A DNA stretch of 64,000 nucleotides from Litoditis marina (lineage: Eukaryota; Nematoda; Chromadorea; Rhabditida; Rhabditidae): the NCBI GenBank assembly GCA_964036275.1, contig OZ038433.1:10085048-10149047 (forward strand), read 5' to 3'. Below the pieces are notes generated by a model, which had not been told where the DNA came from, made no database searches, and saw nothing but the letters and a program-made list of their open reading frames with translations. Shown here in pieces: positions 19,601-34,600 of this stretch. Every line of letters starts with the position of its first letter. Position 1 is the first letter of the stretch. A program made the position numbers and the translations under genes.

Positions 19601-22600
19601 TTCAGTGGGTAGGGGACAGCGTCATGGGTAGTTGGACTTCCCTGTCAGAACAGAGAGAAAATTTTCACTGAAACTTCTGAGAGAAAGTAGGGGGAAAATC
19701 GGGGTAGATCAGGGATAATTCAGGGTGATTTCCCGGTAATTTCCCAGCACTTACTTTGACATTTTAGTAGGGAAATATCGGAGGTATTTCAGGGATATGT
19801 ACGGGATATTATAGAGCAATCATTAGCAGGGATGTGGCGGGGAGAAAACAGAGATATCGCGCGCGGCGCACCAGAGTAGCTTCCTCGATCAGCTGTTCTG
19901 CACACGTTGACCCAACCCGTACTAGATACGGCGCACCGCCAGACGTGCCTGGGCGCCGTTTGTTGCTTCAAAATGGTCCGTGTCGCTTATGTGTACCTTA
20001 ATGGTATAAATAGACAAAATTAGTGAATTTATTCATTCTCATTTCCAGTCCATAAGCGATGCGTACCTAACTGTATCATATAGTGTGTTGTTGATCACAG
20101 GCCTGCTTTCATAAAAATACCTACCAAACCAAGGTATTGATCGGTGACCTCTGTCTAATCGGCCACTGTTGAGACAGTTATTGGCTACCCTTGGAGACTT
20201 TCGCTGGTTTACATCTTGTATCCCAGCCGCAAGAGAGTCGAGGACAGGGCAATTTCCAATTTTTGACGCGCGTCCCTTTTGCACGAGACTCAGCGATCCA
20301 CTCCCTGCGAGCTTTTGTTCAATACAGACTAAAAACCACGTCCAGTATTGCAAGAGAACCAACTCAAGGGGCACACGTGGTGAAGATGGGGACTCTCCTA
20401 TGATTCTGCTGTGCCTTAAATCCTTATGACCCGATGACCGAACCCGTGACCCACGAGGGGAGGAAGGGGGGATTTTTAACCTGCCCCGGCAGGTGCCCAC
20501 CGTGTTTGTGGGGGTACCCGTATGAGGAAATATGCTGAGTTCGGAATCGTATCATGTATGATTTATAATGGAAGAGTACCTAATTATTAACTGCAAAGCT
20601 AGTATATAGTTAAATCCTAAAAAATGTTTTTTAATTTATCTTTTAGATAATGAAAAACTGTTTTTTTTTCTAAATTTGTTTATATTCAGTTCTGAAGGAA
20701 CCCGTGAATCACTGAGATTTCTCTGACTTCACCCAGAAATCCCTCTGTTTTATCCCTGTCTCAGCAGGGGCCAGACCGCGGTTTGGCCCCTGCTAAAACA
20801 GGGGTGGTTTCGGGGTGAAACAGAGAAATGTCAGAGGTGAACAGAATCCAGTGGTGGCGCAATGGCCGTCACTTGGGGCAAGCGGCGGCGGTAAAGGAAA
20901 GGCGGGGCGGCGCCAGACAGTTTCAAAACTATTTGATCATCGATCGATGGCAGAGGCACGCGGTGCCCTGCCTCGCCCGCGCCTGCCTCCTTCTTACGTG
21001 CGCGTGCATTATTAGAAACAGTAATTTTTAGCCTTTTGACATGAAAACAAGCGGATTTCTACTCAAGTAGATGCAAACACTATTAAATCCAATGTATTTC
21101 AATGTGAAATTGTCTAATTTAGTGCAGGAACTTCAAAATTCTCACAATTGGTGTTATTTTGATGTGAAATAGTTTGAAAATCCATAGATGAACTATATAT
21201 TAACTTTATTAGTCAACATAGTCCCTCTCTAACTGATTTGAATGAATTTTTTTAGTAACGGAGACCCACTTTTTGGTGAAAGTCAGAACCAACAGTCACA
21301 CTTTATTCGTGTACAAAGTGCGCTTGCACGCAGAAGAACACGGTCTGGACACTTTGTCAACATACAAAGTGAGAATTGGGTATAAAATGCTGGGGAGCCC
21401 AAACAGTGAAAAGCTACTCAGTAGAGGCAAGATTCACTGGATTGGGAAAAGTTAAGGAACCATTTCCTCACTTCGTGTGAAGTTTCTGAAATAGGCCGTT
21501 TTCAAAATATTTTTATTTGGCCACGTCTTATATGGTTTCTTTCGTTTTCACTGACACCTTGACAGCGTGCCACAGAGCCGTTTGGGAAATGTTTTCATAG
21601 GAATGTAAGAACGCTAATTAATAGTAAAACACCACTTTAAAATTTATTATACCGAGTTCCGTGAGGGCGGGAACTATACATGAAATTTCGCACGATCCGT
21701 ATTCCTGAACTGTGTATGATGTCGCCGAGTTTGGTAGGTCAGCGCCTGTCTGTCTTTGTTTTCTTAGGCAAAACTAAACTCCCGACATGGCCTGCGCGTA
21801 TATGTCTCTGCACCCGACACCAGTGTTTAACGTACCCTATCCTTTTTACCTTATTTGCATGCTATTGGCTATATTTTTGATTAATATCTATTCTCGAACC
21901 TATGAACGAAATAATATATTGATAAATTACTATAAATTATCGACATATTAGTACCCAACTACCTGAACAGATCGCTCCAACCTCATGCCCATCGCGTGGC
22001 GTTTTCACGCGCGTTTAACGGTTTAGCGTGCAATCAAATATATGAGCGCCAAGTTCATGCGATATTTCTCATGAGATGATCTCATGACATTCACTGGAGA
22101 TTTCTAGCGCTGCCAGTAGGTTTTGCACCACTGCAGGTAAGTTCCACAAAGTTTATCTCGAGTAATTCAAGCATCGTTTAGCAGCGTTACAGTCTCTAAT
22201 GTTCTGACCTGAACTGTGTGGTAAGCACCTTCCAACCTCATGAGAAATTCGTATAAGTTCCGCATGAGGTACATCATGAGCTACTCGTAAACTCTCGATG
22301 TTGTAGCATAGTAATCAATGGAATCTCTTGAGAAGCTCGTGCTAAGAGCTCGATGAGGTATCTCATGAGATTTGTGAGACTTGCTACGCTGGCAGATACT
22401 CTGGTGAAGGGTTCGCTCCTTCCAAAACATTACGGTGTTTTTCCAGCTTAATCGGGACATGGCAGGTGTAAATCAAGGCGCGGGCACGGTGGCGACTACT
22501 TTGGAGTGCGGCGCCAACGAACAGTGGCAACTAGCCGGCGTGGATATCACCGAAGTAGAATGCCAAGTATTTGCGGCGACACCCGATGTTAAGAAGGCCG

Positions 22601-25600
22601 GTGAGTGGGAGGGTTGCTGCGGTGCAATTCGCTTCTGGAATCGACTCTCAAAACTTCAAAGAGTTTACATTTAAGACTCAAAATACACATTAGAAGAGGA
22701 GAAAGAATGAAAAAGAGCGTGAGATATAAAGAGAAAAGGACGAAATATCAAGGTTTGGTAAGAACGAGAATTCACATACTCTGAAAGTTTGTGCAGTACT
22801 GAACAGGACAATACTTCCAGCAGTGCCTCTCTGTGACGCGGCCGGCCCAACCGTTGTGAAGATAGCTGAGGCGGGGACCGACTTCCATTCGATAGACCTG
22901 GACACAACAACCAATCCGGCCACAAAGAAGTTCACATGTAAGGGAGCCGCCGACGACACTCGTGTTGCAATTTCGGTAAGTCAAAACATGAATATTTTCT
23001 TTACCGAAACCGCTCTCTCATCCTTCGTCTCTCGCTTCAACACACTCATTTTCATGATCTAGATTGGTCGTCATTTCGGTAGGTCTGCGAGAATATATAC
23101 GGTTTCTTTCATTTTAACTGACACCTTGGCCGCGTGCCACAGAAAGGTTCGGGAAATGTTTTTATAGAAATGTAATAACTATAATTGAAGAAGACCGGAG
23201 AGCAGCGTTGCGTGTCGCGCGGCATAGTCATGTGAATGTCACGTGGACTTTTCAAACTAATATACGAGTTATTTGTACTCTCTGATCTCAATATAGTTGA
23301 AAGCAGCCCGGAACAAAACCTCTGCACAAGTTGTGTTTAAACACCACTTTGAAATTCACTATACCGAGTTCTCAGTGAGAAAGGCGGAAACTATACCGGC
23401 GTCAATATCTCATTGTACGTCTCTGCACCCGATCCCAGAGTTCAGCGTACCTTTTTTTAAATACTTCCTTTTTTTCTAACCTCCATGCAGTTAGCGATAT
23501 TTTCGATTGAATTCTATTCTGGAACTCAGGAACGAAATAATATATTGATGAATTATCATAAATTATTGACATATCAGTAACCAACTACTTGAAAAAATCA
23601 CTCCAATCTCATGCACATCGCGTGGCCTTCTCACAAGCCTTCAACGGTTCAGCGTGCAATCAAATATATTAGACCATACGATATTTCTCATGAGGTGATC
23701 TCATGACACTCAAGTGAGATTTCTAGCGTGTCCGTAGGTTTCGCACTACTGCAGGTAAGTTTAACAAAGTTAATCCCAAGTAATTCAAGCATCGTTCAGC
23801 AGCGTTTCAATCTATAATGTTCTGACCCGAACTTTCTGGGCACCACCTAACTTTGGCGGCACAGCAATCCTTTCAAGCTCATGAGAAATTCGTGTAAGTT
23901 CCGCATGAGGTACATCATGAGCTACTCGTGAACTTTCAATGTTGTAGCATGGTAATCAATAAAATATCTTGAGAAGCTCGTGCTAAGAGCTCGACGAAGT
24001 AACTCATGAGGTTTTTGAGATATTGCTACGTTGGCAGATACTCTGCTCCGCTCCTTCCAAAACATTACGATGTTTTCCAGCTTAATCGGGACTTGGCAGG
24101 TGTGAATCAAGGCGCGGGCACGGTGACGACTACTTTGGAGTGCGGCGCCAACGAACAATGGCAACTAGCCGGCGTGGATATCACCGAAGTAGAATGCCAA
24201 GTATTTGCGGCGACTCCCGATGTCAAGAAGGCCGGTAAGTGGGCGGGTTACTGGGCTGGTGCGATTCGCTTCTGGACTCGACTCAAAAAAACTTCTTAGA
24301 GTTAACATTTGAGTCTCAAAAACACGTTAGAATAGGAGAAAGAGAGAGAAAACAAATGATAGAGACAGAGAGGGGTTATCAAGGTTTCTTGAGATCACAT
24401 ACTCTGGAATTTTGTGCAGTACTGAACAGAACTATACCTTCAGAAGTGCTACGCTGTGACACGAAGGGTCCAACCGTTGTAACAGAAGGTGCTCCGGGAA
24501 CCGCCTTCAAATCGATAAAGCTTGACAGAATGAAAGATCCGGCCACGATGAAATTCACATGTGAGGGACCAGCTACCGACAGTGACGTCGTCATTGGGGT
24601 GGGTCGAAACAAGTGAGACGCGAGAGCGGCAATGACTTCTTAAGGGGGACCAGAAAGGAAAGTTAATATGGAAGAGCTGCTCGAGAGAAACTCATAAATG
24701 CTATTCTTTATTCAAACTAACCAACCTATTTTGCATACCGTTCAATGTTTCAGTCTGTTTTAACGCGCGCAACACTATGTTTAGGTACCCCGGGATACCT
24801 AACCTAGCGTTCCATTCTGCCCTCCTTTAAGGGGAGGGGCGGCATAGACTTTTTTGAGGACAGCATTCCCTTTCTTGGGGGCGATAACAACCTCTTAAGT
24901 TGACCACAAATACGCAGGGGCGTCAAAGACCTTCGGTTGACCTTTTTCTGACTCTTCGTCTCGTTTCAGTTCAACCAGGCTGCGACACCCAGGCCTAAGC
25001 AGGATTCGGGCAAGGTGGTGACTACTTTGGAGTGCGGCGCAAACGGGATGTGGCAACTAGCCGGCGAGGACATCACCGAGATAGCATGTCTGGTGTTCCC
25101 TCCGGGAACATTTCCTCCACTCCCCATCGAACCTACCGGTAGGTTGAAAGGTTGATGCGGTTCGACTCGCTAATTTACTTCTCTGATATTAGTTCTCAAT
25201 TTTGATGTTGCGGACTTTCAAAAGTGGCTTTATCTCTTTTATGTGCAATTTTCTAAAAAAAACTCCTGAACGGATTTTTGAGATTCTGAAAAGAGGAGGA
25301 GAAAAGCTAGAGGAGTGAGAACTGTACCGTTGTGGAAATTGACATATAGTGTGCAGTCAATGATTCATGATTATATTGAAATGTCTTCCGACAGCGGCCG
25401 CCCAGCGGCCTCAAAAAAGTGTGGAATAAAGTTACTAACCGCACTTATTCGTTAGTCCGGACGTTTGAAACAATCGGTCCACTACCACTTTAAGCCATTT
25501 CATGCCTTGGACACCTTCCTTCTAGCCGCTTTGAAGGGGGGGGGGGGGGGGGGGTGGGATGAATGCCCATTTTTTTGACGGTGTTAGCCGAGAAAGCACA

Positions 25601-28600
25601 AAAGTCCGAGAAATCAATATTCATTCACTTTCAATCATCCTCTTGCGTCTCTGACAGTAGTAGAATTTTGAAAACACAGGTGTGGGTTGAACATTCTACT
25701 AAGAAAATGACATCCATCAAGTTGTCTGAGTTTGATCTCTCATCTAAAAGCTAGTTGCAGCTCCCCTTCTACTTGTCGCTATCAAGTGCTCGCAGTATGC
25801 TGTGGTTTCGATTTTTGGTAGCTTGAATAGATTATGTGGATTTTGAATGAGTATTCGCGTTAAAGAAGGACAATTATGTGGTCCAATCGCAACGCTTCAG
25901 TCCTTTAAACTGCAATACATTTTCCAATTGCAGTTTAAAGGACCGTTGACACGGGATCGGTCCACATTATCGTCCTTCTTTAATCTGTGAAGACTCTGAC
26001 TTCATGTAGGTGGTAATCCACCGAAAATAAATGAATTTCGATGAATCGTTTAGTATTGAGAAGGACCATTTTTTCAGCGCCGCTCCCCTGTGACAGGGCT
26101 GGTCCAACCGTTGTGATAGAAGGTGGTTTGGGAACTGATTTCGAATTGATAGCGCTCAACGCGGAGGTAGACCCCCCAACGTTGAGATTCACATGTACCG
26201 CACCCGCTGCCAACAGCTTCACAATAATTTCGGTGGGTTAAAAGACTCAGACACGAATACAACGTCTTCTGGATCTTAACATTCGATTCTCGATTTGTAC
26301 ACTATTACCAATAAACTCCAATGTTTCGATAGGTCCAACCGTCCACCAAGACATTCAATATATTCACGCTGGAATATCAAATGCTCTATTCACATTGATC
26401 CCATATACGACAGACTTTCTCTATGTGTGAAGTTATTTTAAGCTACATCCATTCAGTCCTGCCTGATGGAGTGATTGGAAAATCAAATTTAGATTGAATG
26501 GTGTATGAATATAGTTGGGAAAGAAGAATTTGAATTGAATTGATTTCCGGGATTGGTTAGCCATTCTATCTTTTCCGTTTTAGTTCAACAGACAGACGAC
26601 GCGTCTAGTGCAAAATCATGACACGGTGTCGACTACCTTGACGTGTGCGGCCAACGGACAATGGCAAGTAGCGGGCGAGCACATCACCGAGATAGGATGC
26701 AACGTAGTGCCGCTCGATATCCCAGTCGTCATCGAGAATAACGGTGGGTGGAAACGTGGTTGCGGGGTCACCCGCCAATGGACTTGGCCCGAGATTACCT
26801 CTAAGAGTCAACATTTCTAAAAACACGTTAGAAATAGAGAGGAAGAGCGAAAAAGAGAAACAGAAAAAGAAAAAGACTTCATGAAAGTGTTAATCCACCC
26901 AAATAAATGATGTCGATGAATCGTGAAGTATTAAGAAGGACTATTCTTTCAGCGCGGCGTCCCTGTGACATGGCTGGTCCGCAAGTTGTGATAGAACCTG
27001 GTTTGGGAACTGATTTCGAATCGATAGCTCATAACGTTGAGGTAGACCCCCCAACGATGACATTCACATGTACCGCACCCGCTGCCAACAGCTTCACAAT
27101 AATTTCGGTGGGTTAAACTAATCAGACACGAATACAAAGTCTTCTGAATCTTGACCTGCGTCACTCGATTTGTGTACTATTTCCAATAACTTGTAGTTAT
27201 TCCATAGGTCAAAACATACACTCGAATACACTGTCCTCCAGAACCTGAGGTGGACTCAGGCCGGATTATCGACTGTTCTATCCAATTGATCTCACACACG
27301 AGAGATTAAATTGGTTTTTTGCCAGCCAAAAAGACCTCAAATTGAACCGATGTCCGGTCTATACTGTAAGACGAAAGCATAGTCATTTGAAACATGTTAA
27401 ACACAGCGGAACTTATAAACGTGTAATGAAAAGTGCACGATTCCTTATTAGAATGCTTATTTAACGTAACTATTCAATTAACTTTTAGTTTACCTTTCCG
27501 TTTTAGTTCAACAGACAGACGACGCGTCTAGTGCAAAATCATGACAAGGTGTCGACTACCTTGACGTGTGCGGCCAACGGACAATGGCAAGTAGCGGGCG
27601 AGCACATCACCGAGATAGGATGCAACGTAGTGCCGCTCGATATCCCAGTCGTCATCGAGAATAACGGTGGGTGGAAACGTGGTTGCGGGGTCACCCGCCA
27701 ATGGACTTGGCCCGAGATTACCTCTAAGAGTCAACATTTCTAAAAACACGTTAGAAATAGAGAGGAAGAGCGAAAAAGAGAAATAGAAAAAGAAAAAGAC
27801 TTCATGAAAGTGTTAATCCACCCAAATAAATGATGTCGATGAATCGTGAAGTATTAAGAAGGACTATTCTTTCAGCGCGGCGTCCCTGTGACATGGCTGG
27901 TCCACAAGTTGTGATAGAACCTGGTTTGGGAACTGATTTCGAATCGATAGCTCATAACGTTGAGGTAGACCCCCCAACGATGACATTCACATGTACCGCA
28001 CCCGCTGCCAACAGCTTCACAATAATTTCGGTGGGTTAAAACAATCAGACACGAATACAACGTCTTCTGAATCTCGACCTGCGTCACTCGATTTGTGTAC
28101 TATTTCCAATAACTTGTAGTTATTCCATAGGTCAAAACATACACTCGAATACACTGTCCAACCTGAGGTGGACTCAGGCCGGATTATCGACTGTTCTATC
28201 CAATTGATCTCACACACGAGAGATTAAATTGGTTTTTTGCCAGCCAAAAAGACCTCAAATTGAACCGATGTCCGGTCTATACTGTTAGACGAAAGCATAG
28301 TCACTTGAAACATGTTAAACACAGCGGAACTTATAAACGTGTAATGAAAAGTGCACGATTCCTTATTAGAATGCTTATTTAACGTAACTATTCAGTTAAC
28401 TTTTAGTTTCCCTTTCCGTTTAGTTCAACAGACAGACGACGCGTCTAGTGCAAAATCATGACACGGTGTCGTCTACCTTGACGTGTGCGGCCAACGGACA
28501 ATGGCAAGTAGCGGGCGAGCACATCACCGAGATAGGATGCAACGTAGTGCCGCTCGACATCCCAGTCGTCATCGAGATTAACGGTGGGTGGAAACGTGGT

Positions 28601-31600
28601 TGCGGGTTCACCCGCCAATGGACTTGGCCCGAGAATACCTCTAAGAGTCAACATTTCTAAAAACACGTTAGAAATAGAGAGGAAGAGAGAAAAAGAGAAA
28701 TAGAAAAAGAAAAAGACTTCATGAAAGTGTTAATCCACCAAAAATAAATGATGTCGATGAATCGTGAAGTATTAAGAAGGACTATTCTTTCAGCGCGGCG
28801 TCCCTGTGACATGGCTGGTCCGCAAGTTGTGATAGAACCTGGTTTGGGAACTGATTTTGAATCGATAGCTCATAACGTTGAGGTAGACCCCCCAACGATG
28901 ACATTCACATGTACCGCACCCGCTGCCAACAGCTTCACAATAATTTCGGTGGGTTAAACTAATCAGACACGAATACAACGTCTTCTGAATCTCGACCTGC
29001 GTCACTCGATTTGTGTACTATTTCCAATAACTTGTAGTTATTCCATAGGTCAAAACATACACTCGAATACACTGTCCTCCAGAACCTGAGGTGGACTCAG
29101 GCCGGATTATCGACTGTTCTATCCAATTGATCTCACACACGAGAGATTAAATTGGTTTTTTGCCAGCCAAAAAGACCTCAAATTGAACCGAAGTCCGGTC
29201 TATACTGTTAGACGAAAGCATAGTCATTTGAAACATGTTAAACACAGCGGAACTTATATACGTGTAATGAAAAGTGCACGATTCCTTATTAGAATGCTTA
29301 TTTAACGTAACTATTCAATTAACTTTTAGTTTACCTTTCCGTTTTAGTTCAACAGACAGACGACGCGTCTAGTGCAAAATCATGACAAGGTGTCGACTAC
29401 CTTGACGTGTGCGGCCAACGGACAATGGCAAGTAGCGGGCGAGCACATCACCGAGATAGGATGCAACGTAGTGCCGCTCGATATCCCAGTCGTCATCGAG
29501 AATAACGGTGGGTGGAAACGTGGTTGCGGGGTCACCCGCCAATGGACTTGGCCCGAGATTACCTCTAAGAGTCAACATTTCTAAAAACACGTTAGAAATA
29601 GAGAGGAAGAGCGAAAAAGAGAAATAGAAAAAGAAAAAGACTTCATGAAAGTGTTAATCCACCCAAATAAATGATGTCGATGAATCGTGAAGTATTAAGA
29701 AGGACTATTCTTTCAGCGCGGCGTCCCTGTGACATGGCTGGTCCACAAGTGGTGATAGAACCTGGTTTGGGAACTGATTTCGAATCGATAGCTCATAACG
29801 TTGAGGTAGACCCCCCAACGATGACATTCACATGTACCGCACCCGCTGCCAACAGCTTCACAATAATTTCGGTGGGTTAAAACAATCAGACACGAATACA
29901 ACGTCTTCTGAATCTCGACCTGCGTCACTCGATTTGTGTACTATTTCCAATAACTTGTAGTTATTCCATAGGTCAAAACATACACTCGAATACACTGTCC
30001 TCCAGAACCTGAGGTGGACTCAGGCCGGATTATCGACTGTTCTATCCAATTGATCTCACACACGAGAGATTAAATTGGTTTTTTGCCAGCCAAAAAGACC
30101 TCAAATTGAACCGATGTCCGGTCTATACTGTTAGACGAAAGCATAGTCATTTGAAACATGTTAAACACAGCGGAACTTATAAACGTGTAATGAAAAGTGC
30201 ACGATTCCTTATTAGAATGCTTATTTAACGTAACTATTCAATTAACATTTAGTTTACCTTTCCGTTTTAGTTCAACAGACAGACGACGCGTCTAGTGCAA
30301 AATCATGACAAGGTGTCGACTACCTTGACGTGTGCGGCCAACGGACAATGGCAAGTAGCGGGCGAGCACATCACCGAGATAGGATGCAACGTAGTGCCGC
30401 TCGATATCCCAGTCGTCATCGAGAATAACGGTGGGTGGAAACGTGGTTGCGGGGTCACCCGCCAATGGACTTGGCCCGAGATTACCTCTAAGAGTCAACA
30501 TTTCTAAAAACACGTTAGAAATAGAGAGGAAGAGCGAAAAAGAGAAATAGAAAAAGAAAAAGACTTCATGAAAGTGTTAAGCCACCCAAATAAATGATGT
30601 CGATGAATCGTGAAGTATTAAGAAGGACTATTCTTTCAGCGCGGCGTCCCTGTGACATGGCTGGTCCACAAGTTGTGATAGAACCTGGTTTGGGAACTGA
30701 TTTCGAATCGATAGCTCATAACGTTGAGGTAGACCCCCCAACGATGACATTCACATGTACCGCACCCGCTGCCAACAGCTTCACAATAATTTCGGTGGGT
30801 TAAAACAATCAGACACGAATACAACGTCTTCTGAATCTCGACCTGCGTTACTCGATTTGTGTACTATTTCCAATAACTTGTAGTTATTCCATAGGTCAAA
30901 ACATACACTCGAATACACTGTCCTCCAGAACCTGAGGTGGACTCAGGCCGGATTATCGACTGTTCTATCAAATTGATCTCACACACGAGAGATTAAATTG
31001 GTTTTTTGCCAGCCAAAAAGACCTCAAATTGAACCGATGTCCGGTCTATACTGTAAGACGAAAGCATAGTCATTTGAAACATGTTAAACACAGCGGAACT
31101 TATAAACGTGTAATGAAAAGTGCACGATTCCTTATTAGAATGCTTATTTAACGTAACTATTCAATTAACTTTTAGTTTACCTTTCCGTTTTAGTTCAACA
31201 GACAGACGACGCGTCTAGTGCAAAATCATGACAAGGTGTCGACTACCTTGACGTGTGCGGCCAACGGACAATGGCAAGTAGCGGGCGAGCACATCACCGA
31301 GATAGGATGCAACGTAGTGCCGCTCGATATCCCAGTCGTCATCGAGAATAACGGTGGGTGGAAACGTGGTTGCGGGGTCACCCGCCAATGGACTTGGCCC
31401 GAGATTACCTCTAAGAGTCAACATTTCTAAAAACACGTTAGAAATAGAGAGGAAGAGCGAAAAAGAGAAATAGAAAAGAAAAAGACTTCATGAAAGTGTT
31501 AATCCACCCAAATAAATGATGTCGATGAATCGTGAAGTATTAAGAAGGACTATTCTTTCAGCGCGGCGTCCCTGTGACATGGCTGGTCCGCAAGTTGTGA

Positions 31601-34600
31601 TAGAACCTGGTTTGGGAACTGATTTCGAATCGATAGCTCATAACGTTGAGGTAGACCCCCCAACGATGACATTCACATGTACCGCACCCGCTGCCAACAG
31701 CTTCACAATAATTTCGGTGGGTTAAACTAATCAGACACGAATACAAAGTCTTCTGAATCTCGACCTGCGTCACTCGATTTGTGTACTATTTCCAATAACT
31801 TGTAGTTATTCCATAGGTCAAAACATACACTCGAATACACTGTCCTCCAGAACCTGAGGTGGACTCAGGCCGGATTATCGACTGTTCTATCCAATTGATC
31901 TCACACACGAGAGATTAAATTGGTTTTTTGCCAGCCAAAAAGACCTCAAATTGAACCGATGTCCGGTCTATACTGTTAGACGAAAGCATAGTCATTTGAA
32001 ACATGTTAAACACAGCGGAACTTATAAACGTGTAATGAAAAGTGCACGATTCCTTATTAGAATGCTTATTTAACGTAACTATTCAATTAACATTTAGTTT
32101 ACCTTTCCGTTTTAGTTCAACAGACAGACGACGCGTCTAGTGCAAAATCATGACAAGGTGTCGACTACCTTGACGTGTGCGGCCAACGGACAATGGCAAG
32201 TAGCGGGCGAGCACATCACCGAGATAGGATGCAACGTAGTGCCGCTCGATATCCCAGTCGTCATCGAGAATAACGGTGGGTGGAAACGTGGTTGCGGGGT
32301 CACCCGCCAATGGACTTGGCCCGAGATTACCTCTAAGAGTCAACATTTCTAAAAACACGTTAGAAATAGAGAGGAAGAGCGAAAAAGAGAAATAGAAAAG
32401 AAAAAGACTTCATGAAAGTGTTAATCCACCCAAATAAATGATGTCGATGAATCGTGAAGTATTAAGAAGGACTATTCTTTCAGCGCGGCGTCCCTGTGAC
32501 ATGGCTGGTCCGCAAGTTGTGATAGAACCTGGTTTGGGAACTGATTTCGAATCGATAGCTCATAACGTTGAGGTAGACCCCCCAACGATGACATTCACAT
32601 GTACCGCACCCGCTGCCAACAGCTTCACAATAATTTCGGTGGGTTAAACTAATCAGACACGAATACAAAGTCTTCTGAATCTCGACCTGCGTCACTCGAT
32701 TTGTGTACTATTTCCAATAACTTGTAGTTATTCCATAGGTCAAAACATACACTCGAATACACTGTCCTCCAGAACCTGAGGTGGACTCAGGCCGGATTAT
32801 CGACTGTTCTATCCAATTGATCTCACACACGAGAGATTAAATTGGTTTTTTGCCAGCCAAAAAGACCTCAAATTGAACCGATGTCCGGTCTATACTGTAA
32901 GACGAAAGCATAGTCATTTGAAACATGTTAAACACAGCGGAAATTATAAACGTGTAATGAAAAGTGCACGATTCCTTATTAGAATGCTTATTTAACGTAA
33001 CTATTCAATTAACTTTTAGTTTACCTTTCCGTTTTAGTTCAACAGACAGACGACGCGTCTAGTGCAAAATCATGACAAGGTGTCGACTACCTTGACGTGT
33101 GCGGTCAACGGACAATGGCAAGTAGCGGGCGAGCACATCACCGAGATAGGATGCAACGTAGTGCCGCTCGATATCCCAGTCGTCATCGAGAATAACGGTG
33201 GGTGGAAACGTGGTTGCGGGGTCACCCGCCAATGGACTTGGCCCGAGATTACCTCTAAGAGTCAACATTTCTAAAAACACGTTAGAAATAGAGAGGAAGA
33301 GCGAAAAAGAGAAATAGAAAAAGAAAAAGACTTCATGAAAGTGTTAATCCACCCAAATAAATGATGTCGATGAATCGTGAAGTATTAAGAAGGACTATTC
33401 TTTCAGCGCGGCGTCCCTGTGACATGGCTGGTCCACAAGTTGTGATAGAACCTGGTTTGGGAACTGATTTCGAATCGATAGCTCATAACGTTGAGGTAGA
33501 CCCCCCAACGATGACATTCACATGTACCGCACCCGCTGCCAACAGCTTCACAATAATTTCGGTGGGTTAAAACAATCAGACACGAATACAACGTCTTCTG
33601 AATCTCGACCTGCGTCACTCGATTTGTGTACTATTTCCAATAACTTGTAGTTATTCCATAGGTCAAAACATACACTCGAATACACTGTCCTCCAGAACCT
33701 GAGGTGGACTCAGGCCGGATTATCGACTGTTCTATCAAATTGATCTCACACACGAGAGATTAAATTGGTTTTTTGCCAGCCAAAAAGACCTCAAATTGAA
33801 CCGATGTCCGGTCTATACTGTAAAACGAAAGCATAGTCATTTGAAACATGTTAAACACAGCGGAACTTATGAACGTGTAATGAAAAATGCACGATTCCTT
33901 ATTAGAATGCTTATTTAACGTAACTATTCAATTAACTTTTAGTTTACCTTTCCGTTTTAGTTCAACAGACAGACGACGCGTCTAGTGCAAAATCATGACA
34001 AGGTGTCGACTACCTTGACGTGTGCGGCCAACGGACAATGGCAAGTAGCGGGCGAGCACATCACCGAGATAGGATGCAACGTAGTGCCGCTCGATATCCC
34101 AGTCGTCATCGAGAATAACGGTGGGTGGAAACGTGGTTGCGGGGTCACCCGCCAATGGACTTGGCCCGAGATTACCTCTAAGAGTCAACATTTCTAAAAA
34201 CACGTTAGAAATAGAGAGGAAGAGCGAAAAAGAGAAATAGAAAAAGAAAAAGACTTCATGAAAGTGTTAATCCACCCAAATAAATGATGTCGATGAATCA
34301 TGAAGTATTAAGAAGGACTATTCTTTCAGCGCGGCGTCCCTGTGACATGGCTGGTCCGCAAGTTGTGATAGAACCTGGTTTGGGAACTGATTTCGAATCG
34401 ATAGCTCATAACGTTGAGGTAGACCCCCCAACGATGACATTCACATGTACCGCACCCGCTGCCAACAGCTTCACAATAATTTCGGTGGGTTAAACTAATC
34501 AGACACGAATACAACGTCTTCTGAATCTCGACCTGCGTCACTCGATTTGTGTACTATTTCCAATAACTTGTAGTTATTCCATAGGTCAAAACATACACTC

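Noticed and set aside
22976..23078. Extended B exon using the second GTAGGTC donor at 23079
   Set aside because: The extension meets an in-frame stop before the second donor, so the first donor is used in the coding model.
26605..26826. Recurrent 73-codon minus ORF (MFLEMLTLRGNLGPSP) in every array unit
   Set aside because: It is the antisense shadow of the C exon; its conservation follows from the tandem repetition.
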